Assembly: GCF_000255655.1 (NCBI RefSeq)
Contig: NZ_JH636435.1
Location: 1,873,424-1,937,423, forward strand
Source: Schlesneria paludicola DSM 18645
GTDB taxonomy: Bacteria > Planctomycetota > Planctomycetia > Planctomycetales > Planctomycetaceae
Direction of reading: 5' to 3'
DNA length: 64,000 nt
The notes under the pieces are model-generated. The model had not been told where the DNA came from, searched no databases, and was given only the letters and a program-made list of their open reading frames with translations. A program made the position numbers and the translations under genes. Positions 63,593 through 64,000 of this stretch are shown one piece after another. Every line of letters begins with the position of its first letter. Positions within the stretch are counted from its first letter, which is position 1.

Positions 63593-64000
63593 ATGATTTC
63601 TGGGAGTGCGGCGGTGCAGGATCGGGAATTGTATCAGCAGATTCTTGGGCTGAAGAGTCCTTGGACCGTTTCTGAGGTGTCGTTGAGTCTTGAGCAACAG
63701 CAGGTCGATGTCTTCGTTGAGCATCCTGGAGGCACGAAGTTTTGTTGCCCCGAGTGCGATCAGTCATTGCCTTGTTACGACCACACGGCCGAGCGTCAGT
63801 GGCGGCATCTGGATAGCTGCCAGTTCAAGACCATTCTTCACGCGAGCATCCCGCGCGTCGATTGCCCGACGCACGGAGTGAAACAGGTGAACGTACCCTG
63901 GGCCCAGAAAGGCAGTCGCTTCACGATCCTGTTTGAGCGTTTTGCGGTTGAGGTGTTGTTGGCGACTCAAAATGTGAAAGGCGCGATGGGCATCTTGCGA
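63545..64000 (+). mobile_element. ISL3-family insertion sequence, left end (partial)
   Basis: The element runs off the right edge. Its transposase starts at 63593. The left border is likely near 63545-63555, where TTTTCTGGTCCATCCGGAAATTCTGTGGGTTT resembles the terminal inverted repeat of ISL3-type elements, but the exact end cannot be fixed without the right end. Confidence 0.55.
63593..64000 (+). CDS. ISL3-family transposase, N-terminal part
   Basis: 136 codons from ATG at 63593 to the window edge, in an unbroken frame. The N-terminal part has a zinc-finger-like arrangement CCPEC...C...CPTHG, then a region typical of ISL3 transposases (YDHTAERQWRHLDSCQFKT, ASIPRVDCPTHG, FERFAVEVLLAT). This matches the family's DNA-binding half; the catalytic DDE domain lies beyond the window. 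It is a newer insertion than the neighbouring repeat remnants to judge from its intact frame. Whether it is active is unknown. Confidence 0.85.
   Translation, partial: MISGSAAVQDRELYQQILGLKSPWTVSEVSLSLEQQQVDVFVEHPGGTKFCCPECDQSLPCYDHTAERQWRHLDSCQFKTILHASIPRVDCPTHGVKQVNVPWAQKGSRFTILFERFAVEVLLATQNVKGAMGILR

Noticed and set aside
1..64000. CRISPR array, rRNA or tRNA genes, prophage, biosynthetic cluster
   Set aside because: I found no evenly spaced direct repeats, no rRNA or tRNA-like stretches and no phage structural genes. The 42- and 60-base repeats are coding.

Overview
The window looks like a chromosomal segment of a Planctomycetales bacterium (Planctomycetaceae-like; genus not determinable from this piece). 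Evidence: the neighbouring PVC-type cytochrome/beta-propeller protein and DUF1549-DUF1553 cytochrome protein (6860-12529), an exported sulfatase, secreted Gly/Tyr-rich and HEAT-repeat proteins, a single-chain retropepsin-like protease, an NhaR-type regulator, mixed ATG/GTG/TTG starts and a moderately high G+C content. I see no rRNA, tRNA or CRISPR array.

Layout. 1-503 is the 3' end of an unrecognised gene. 851-6325 is a beta-oxidation cluster (FadJ-like, FadA thiolase, acyl-CoA dehydrogenase). 6860-12529 holds the two large exported heme proteins. 12905-19633 is housekeeping: exported cyclophilin, GNAT acetyltransferase, class I methyltransferase, a Cys-less alkyltransferase-like protein, SufU scaffold, a ThDP 2-keto acid decarboxylase and a BtpA-family protein. 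19743-28235 has two histidine kinases around a zinc metallopeptidase and two exported proteins, one with 42-bp tandem repeats. 28236-29433 is a gene-poor stretch with dispersed palindromic elements and one small membrane protein. 29434-32733 is a CPA2-type antiporter, a small membrane protein and a divergent NhaR-like regulator. 32993-35160 is a retropepsin/PDZ protein followed by a lipoprotein hydrolase.

35944-46441 is the functional centre: a Ser/Thr kinase with a degenerate receiver domain, then cheW, a soluble PAS chemoreceptor, cheR, cheA, cheC, cheD, cheY and cheB, all on the + strand. It contains every core component of an adaptation-capable chemosensory pathway. The upstream kinase is a candidate link between Hanks-type phosphorylation and the che pathway, but that link is inferred from position only.

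46697-63241 is mixed: penicillin-acylase-type Ntn hydrolase, TPR-like membrane protein, HEAT-repeat protein, Gly/Tyr-rich secreted protein, papain-like cysteine protease, a GntR/LacI-type regulator divergent from an aldo/keto reductase and MFS transporter, a surface protein with 20-residue repeats, a sulfatase with a CTAGR motif, a flavin reductase and a beta-carbonic-anhydrase-like protein. The window ends inside an ISL3-family transposase gene.

No single locus is clearly a new system. The best leads are the kinase plus pseudo-receiver at the head of the che cluster, the palindromic dispersed repeat family (two well-aligned copies plus three weaker ones), the bilobed retropepsin/PDZ plus lipoprotein hydrolase pair, and the antiporter/NhaR locus with symmetrical sites.
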